DNA of 56,845 nucleotides from Betaproteobacteria bacterium. Its GTDB lineage: Bacteria; Pseudomonadota; Gammaproteobacteria; Burkholderiales; SG8-39. Every line of letters starts with the position of its first letter. Position 1 is the stretch's first letter. Below the pieces are notes generated by a model. The model was not told where the DNA came from. It did no database searches and worked only from the letters and a program-made list of their open reading frames with translations. This document shows, in pieces, positions 54,301 through 56,845 of this stretch. The stretch is from the NCBI GenBank assembly GCA_022340285.1, contig JAJDOG010000003.1, positions 1 through 56,845 of the forward strand, read 5' to 3'. The position numbers and the translations under genes were made by a program.

Positions 54301-54316
54301 GCCGGCAGCGGTCTGA
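48368..54316 (+). CDS. chpA: Hybrid chemotaxis histidine kinase ChpA/PilL
   Basis: The protein (1982 residues from the GTG at 48368 after AGGAG) has at least four histidine phosphotransfer domains: near residues 49 (HQAHGALQ), 720 (FHTLKGSGRM), 1007 (AHTLAGIAG) and 1246 (LHTLKGSARM). Then come a dimerisation segment, a CheA-type ATPase (about 1500-1690; MLRNSVAHG, DDGAGL, GRGVGMD), a CheW-like domain (about 1700-1830) and a C-terminal receiver with Asp1907. Long Ala/Pro/Glu-rich linkers separate the Hpt units. It phosphorylates PilG and PilH. Length is within the range of ChpA homologues. Confidence 0.94.
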   Translation: MAGEFDIGPLTWVKGEIDQALEKSLACLRAYAANPAESTQLKFSRTHFHQAHGALQIVGLDGVTRVSEELEGLIGETEKSGEPPKPEALAAAEHAYEAISSYLDQLLAGEPNQPLLLFSVYRDLAAARGKDSADPVDLYYPDLSRRPPRRERAPTAHTGDALIQHYRDARARYQRGLVKLIKKDPTGAEDMRAAVAAVEASQSVPAQRTFWWIALGFFDALVARAVPDSPTLMRLCNRIEHQLKRLVEGSTNVAERLMREALFAVARARPATEHLRHVQETFELAGSIPGSFERKAEASGQLPGVRAMRELVTQSKTSWNKAASGHEASLAAFRDQTAQLAARAAESGDDLLKALATDIAVTAKWLGDSPDKVSDAVAMEVATALLLVENATENYARLGEEFKQQVALMRGRLQGVMQGKMPEGAAPVLDEMSRRAQERLLMSQVVGEINASLRAVEQALDAFFRDSSQRPELAALDKPLRQVLGALTMLNEDRAAAALSTCSTEIQRFASPDYAPAQADFERVAGTLSGLGFYVDALQHGKADFDAFMTPIGARKEAPAEEAEAAQASTSVEAGLAKSKREVQALFEQWKKEPADAALKAKLKESLQALQKDASLTADSGLEGRVAEMLDVLKKSDAKTFDPVSTQTLEGITPAAAEPPPSAKTEELVAASAEKVDEELLSVYLEEAGEVLATIGERVEQVRAEPHNIEELRTIRRGFHTLKGSGRMVGLTRLGEVAWAVEQVMNKWLEEERPATPDLLKLVAEAQAFFGAAVEDLKGGGAGPDEAAIVALAQQVKSGEPLAEAAVEKAAPEAPVSEEQAAAPASEEAPAPEAAIESAAPALAEPTETLTVPQEAAPEIDFPAFDLPAAEAAPGAPEMPETPAAPEMAPPAKEPALGPISLDFSLPMPTLKPAPDAPQAPSAVEPPAEDLLPTQTAEATETTETTETKAASEGGDDTVKVGDVELSRALYDIFVSESREHLDGIAEALRAVEGGGPVSIDVRRAAHTLAGIAGTVQFESMWAVGHSLEHMLHRAQDRQLDPTELGIARDALAKLEEMAAGVAVGVAPLPAPDLVARLDAAGEEVSAESPATTESGDQPDTLTLPSDESAGDALDFTAPTPPTPEAEEPPAAPGNVVSFPAAGESAAAAPPLDVKVEEIPIERRRSPREEPSAAPPRAARGPDVTVEEIPVERRTRRLDDDIDPELLPIFLEEAHDLIPAVGQGLRDWRASPEHAAAGNALQRVLHTLKGSARMCGAMALGELTHAMETKVENALGLKTLPETLFDELETSYDRMGLLFDRMQHPDALAPAPPEPAPAAPAEPAGDVALDEAPAPEEPESTPTAAEPTPTEAPAAPVAAPTARPAGVEQDPAAQTRAMLRVRAEVIDRLVNEAGEVSIARSRIEGELRALKVALSELTDNTNRLRTQLREIEIQAETQMQSRLTIAQESEAAFDPLEFDRFTRFQEITRIMAESVNDVATVQQNILRAVGDADGALSAQSRLTRSLQTDLMRIRMVPFSSVSERLYRVVRQAAKETEKRAVLDIRGGQVELDRSVLERITAPFEHMLRNSVAHGVEPPAKRIELGKPELGEIKIEVRQEGNEIMLMVSDDGAGLNLPRILEKARGLGLIEPGQTPSNAEIADFIFHPGFSTASEVSQLAGRGVGMDVVKSEAAALGGRIETHTELGKGTRFLIYLPLTLAVTQAVLVRAGPVRFAIPAVMVEQVRQVKAPELAACNESGEAQWQNRSYPFRYLPRLLGDFDSQPEQKRFHSIMFVRSGAQVVAINVDEVSGAQEIVVKNTGPLLSRIAGITGATVLGSGEIVLIINPVILAGREPIAFVTSDAAVAAQEPAPLITIPTVMIVDDSLTVRKITGRLLSREGYHVLTAKDGVDAVEQLQESIPDVMLVDIEMPRMDGFDLTRAVRGDPRLRHIPIIMITSRTAERHRAYAKEIGVNVYLGKPYQEEELLGNIANFVGKSAPAAV

Positions 54317-54332
54317 TCTAAGGCGCGCCCAT

Positions 54333-54349
54333 TCCCCCGCGACGGGGGA
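54333..54349. terminator. Hairpin between convergent genes
   Basis: TCCCCCG and CGGGGGA form a 7-bp stem with a 3-base loop in the 45-bp gap between chpA and the convergent minus-strand gene. It could end transcripts from both sides, though no T tract is present. Confidence 0.55.
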
Positions 54350-54361
54350 GACCTTCGCCGC

Positions 54362-56494
54362 CTAGGCGAAGCTTTCCGCGCGCAGGACGAGCTCCTCGAG
54401 GCCGGGCTCGTTCGGATTGCGCGGCTTGCCGGGATGGATGATGGAGACCTGGCAGCTTTCCGCCGCCTCGACCAGCTGACGGTACGTTCCCGCGTCGGGG
54501 TCGGCGATATACGCCTGCTGGTTTGCGTTGTAGGCGAACATGACGCTGTTGATCTGCGTACACTCGTTGCAGCTCGTGCAGCGCTCGGTCTCGATGTAGG
54601 GATCATCCGCGGATCGCGCGTCCGGCGCTGCCTCCGACGGCGACGTGGAGTGAGCGATTGCCGGCCCGGCAGTCACCTCCGCAGGTTGTGCGGCAGCTGG
54701 CTCGGGCGGCGCGTGCGTGCGCTTGAGACCCTCGAGCTCCCGCAAGCGATGCCACGCTTCGGCGCAACGGCGTGCGGCGTGCACGAGCTTCTCGTCGACG
54801 ATCAGCTTGTGCAAGCGGTGCTCGCCGTCCATCGCATAGACGAACGGAACTGTCTCCGTAGCGCCGTTCGCTCCGCGCGCGAGCCAGTCGCCGAGCGGCA
54901 CCATGCCGCCGTTGAAGTGGGCGGGCGGCACGCGCGCAAAGTGGCGGGCGTGCCGCCCGTCGCACAGGACGAAATCGACGAACGTGAAGGGCAGGGTTTC
55001 GCTGATCCGCTGCATTGCTTCGTCGGCATAGGCGCATTCGTGCAGGGGCCACGGCTGCATGGGCTGAGGATTGCCATCGAGCGAGAAGCGCGTCGCCCAG
55101 TCGGCGCCGGCGGACGGATCGTAGACGAACGTCGGAAAGGCACGCGACTCCATGGCCGCTGCGGAGACCAGGTATGGCGGCAAGCCGTCGGTTCCCGCGG
55201 CCGCGCCCGAAAACACGCTCACCAGCACCGGCCCCGGGGTGCGCATCGCCGCGCGCAGCTTGTCGCGCACGCCATAAAGGTGCGAGCTGGCCGCCTGCAG
55301 CACGAAGACCTCGTTCAAGCCCATGGCCGAGACCGCGAGCTGTGCGCCGAAGCTGAAACGCCCTTCGGCGAACGGCGGCTCCGCGAGGATGTCGTTGGTC
55401 TCGACAAGGACTTTGAGTGGTGCGCCACTGGCCAGCGCGGCGAGCAGCTGCGCTCGCGCGGCTGGTCCGCTATCGCGGGCGCTCATGCACACCAGATAGT
55501 CGGGAAACAGCGCCACGTCCTGTGGCCCCAGCGACGCCTGATCGAAAGCGGCGAAGTAAGCGTCGTGCTTTGCGTCGACATATCGCCCGTCGACCTCTAG
55601 CTCGGCGATCGCCATCGCCTTGACGAGCTCGGCCATCGCCGGCAGACGATCGCGGAAGGCCGCAAGGGCAGCTTCGATATCGGAGAAGCCGAATGAATAG
55701 GCGCTGTCGGACGCATAGAAGCGCTGCGCCCTCAGCACTGCCAGCGCCGTCTCGATGCGCTGGCGGCGGCTCTCGGAGAGCGCGCTCTTGCCCGAGGGTT
55801 TGGCGAGCAGGCGCGCCATGATCTCGAAGTCGAACAGTCCCTGGTGTCCACTCCCGATGCCCGCCGTGAGCGCCTCGGCGCGGCGCCCCGCTTCCGAGCG
55901 TGCAAGGTCCGCTTTGATCAGATCGGAGAGCCGCACAGCGAGCGTCTCGATGTCGCCGCGCAGCTTGCGCGCCTTGCTGTCCTGGACCGCGCGCCAGGCG
56001 TGGGTGAGGAGCTGCGCCGGCAGGTCGCCGGTGCAGTCGACTACCTGGCCATCGACGGACAGGGCGGCACGAGCGCGTGCGAGATCGCGCTCGACCGCTT
56101 CGCCGCCCTTGGCAACGAGCCGGTGTGCGGCACGACTCCAGAGCTCGGAGAGCCGTCCCGTGGCCCCTTCGGTGAGGAGCGTGCGGATCTCGCGCTCAAG
56201 CCGCAGGACGCTCCTGCGCAGCCGCTCTCCCTCGATGCCGCGCGGCGCGATTTCGCGCAGCACCGCGTCGACCAGCCCAGCCAACGTGTGCACGAAATCG
56301 CCGTCGGTCGTCTCTTCGGAAAGCACCAGCGGATAGTCGTACCGCAGGCGTGTGAGGTCGTGGAAGCGCGCGAAAAGGGCTGGACGCAGTCCGACACCGT
56401 CGATCGCTTCAAGGCCTGCGCCGGAGCGATTGCCCGTCAGGTAAAAGACGAGGTGGTCCTGCAGCTTCGGGTTCATGTCCATGGCGGCGCTCAA
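54362..56494 (-). CDS. 2-oxoacid:ferredoxin oxidoreductase-like protein fused to a ferredoxin domain
   Basis: The 710-residue protein has a long helical N-terminal region, a middle portion (about residues 385-485; FGAQLAVSAMGLNEVFVLQA and GPVLVSVFSGAA) resembling the thiamine-pyrophosphate domain of pyruvate:ferredoxin oxidoreductases, and a C-terminal ferredoxin-like domain with CTSCNEC and a later cysteine in ESCQVSIIHPGKP. That arrangement can hold one 4Fe-4S cluster. The complete catalytic set of PFOR is not obvious, so the reaction is uncertain. Its start overlaps the stop of the upstream gene by four bases. Confidence 0.6.
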   Translation of the reverse strand: MSAAMDMNPKLQDHLVFYLTGNRSGAGLEAIDGVGLRPALFARFHDLTRLRYDYPLVLSEETTDGDFVHTLAGLVDAVLREIAPRGIEGERLRRSVLRLEREIRTLLTEGATGRLSELWSRAAHRLVAKGGEAVERDLARARAALSVDGQVVDCTGDLPAQLLTHAWRAVQDSKARKLRGDIETLAVRLSDLIKADLARSEAGRRAEALTAGIGSGHQGLFDFEIMARLLAKPSGKSALSESRRQRIETALAVLRAQRFYASDSAYSFGFSDIEAALAAFRDRLPAMAELVKAMAIAELEVDGRYVDAKHDAYFAAFDQASLGPQDVALFPDYLVCMSARDSGPAARAQLLAALASGAPLKVLVETNDILAEPPFAEGRFSFGAQLAVSAMGLNEVFVLQAASSHLYGVRDKLRAAMRTPGPVLVSVFSGAAAGTDGLPPYLVSAAAMESRAFPTFVYDPSAGADWATRFSLDGNPQPMQPWPLHECAYADEAMQRISETLPFTFVDFVLCDGRHARHFARVPPAHFNGGMVPLGDWLARGANGATETVPFVYAMDGEHRLHKLIVDEKLVHAARRCAEAWHRLRELEGLKRTHAPPEPAAAQPAEVTAGPAIAHSTSPSEAAPDARSADDPYIETERCTSCNECTQINSVMFAYNANQQAYIADPDAGTYRQLVEAAESCQVSIIHPGKPRNPNEPGLEELVLRAESFA

Positions 56495-56845
56495 GCCGCA
56501 GGCTGCGCAGCGGCTCCTTCGTCAGGCCATACGGTGTATTTGTCGAGCTCGGCTTCGAGGCCGGCGCGCACCTGAGCGGGCGTGTGCAGCTGACCGGCGT
56601 GGCGCACGTCCTCGTAGCAAGGCACTTCCGGATTCCAGTAGAGGATCCCGACCGGGATCGGGTCCTCCAGCGAGGCGACCTCGCGCGCCTGATGAATGTT
56701 GGAGGGGTCGTGCTCGCGCTGATTCTTGTAGGCCTTGGCGAGACCCGGGCTGATCTTGAGGCCACGCTCGTGCCACAGCAGCAACGTGCGCTGCGGGTCG
56801 TGCAACCACGGATCGAACATCTTCGGCAGGAATTCCGGGCAGCGC
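56491..56845 (-). CDS. Partial 2-oxoacid oxidoreductase subunit-like protein (cut by window edge)
   Basis: At least 117 residues of C-terminal sequence are visible; the frame runs off the right edge (RCPEFLPKMFDPWLHDPQ precedes the first internal ATG). Motifs SLEDPIPVGILYWNPEVPCYE resemble the C-terminus of thiamine-dependent 2-oxoacid:ferredoxin oxidoreductase beta subunits. It overlaps the following fused ferredoxin gene by four bases, so the two are a pair. The identification is tentative because most of the protein is outside the window. Confidence 0.5.
   Translation of the reverse strand, partial: RCPEFLPKMFDPWLHDPQRTLLLWHERGLKISPGLAKAYKNQREHDPSNIHQAREVASLEDPIPVGILYWNPEVPCYEDVRHAGQLHTPAQVRAGLEAELDKYTVWPDEGAAAQPAA

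Overview
The window reads as chromosomal DNA of a GC-rich proteobacterium, most likely a betaproteobacterium. The best pointer is the right half: hemL-thiE-thiD, a rubredoxin, then pilG-pilH-pilI-pilJ-chpA for twitching motility, an order I associate with betaproteobacteria. That placement is inference; no rRNA, tRNA or ribosomal gene is present to confirm it.

Layout. (1) About 1-2,312 and 6,133-10,474: a run of small, mostly uncharacterised plus-strand genes of lower GC, separated by attC-like recombination sites (5' RYYYAAC-type box, inner palindrome, 3' GTTRRRY-type box). This is an integron gene-cassette array with no integrase in view. Cassettes encode a TspO-like membrane protein, an AhpD/CMD-like protein, DUF1059 and several unknown membrane proteins. 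(2) 2,597-6,084: a GC-rich block, unlike the cassettes, with a GAF/sigma-54 activator and an N-acyl-D-amino-acid deacylase, lying between the two cassette stretches. (3) 10,548-14,000: unknown secreted protein, LysR regulator, PNPOx-like protein, methyltransferase and a small conserved protein. (4) 14,382-18,722: a compact unit of SnoaL-like protein, an AmiC/UrtA-type binding protein without signal peptide, a monooxygenase-like dimeric protein, and a divergent HD-LuxR regulator followed by a VOC protein. Two genes of this unit share a duplicated upstream module of about 85 bp containing the palindrome GGGAGACCTCCC. (5) 18,805-35,653: mostly plus-strand metabolic and envelope genes, including a DHA2 exporter, a cyclase, a PliI-like lysozyme inhibitor next to an M23 peptidase, a flavoprotein, a diguanylate cyclase and several oxidoreductases.

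The most striking observation is at 26,091-26,873. An ArsM-like SAM methyltransferase is interrupted by a single in-frame TGA exactly where relatives carry a cysteine. The reading frame continues cleanly for 58 more codons, and a hairpin with a G-containing apical loop starts right after the TGA. This fits a selenocysteine codon with a bacterial SECIS element.

(6) 35,687-44,043: minus-strand VWA, NYN and MFS genes, then mgtE and mscL, then the operon thiD-thiE-hemL. (7) 44,127-54,316: rubredoxin and the Pil-Chp chemosensory operon, with two tandem hairpins between pilJ and chpA. (8) 54,362-end: a minus-strand pair resembling a 2-oxoacid:ferredoxin oxidoreductase, one member fused to a ferredoxin domain and the other cut by the window edge.
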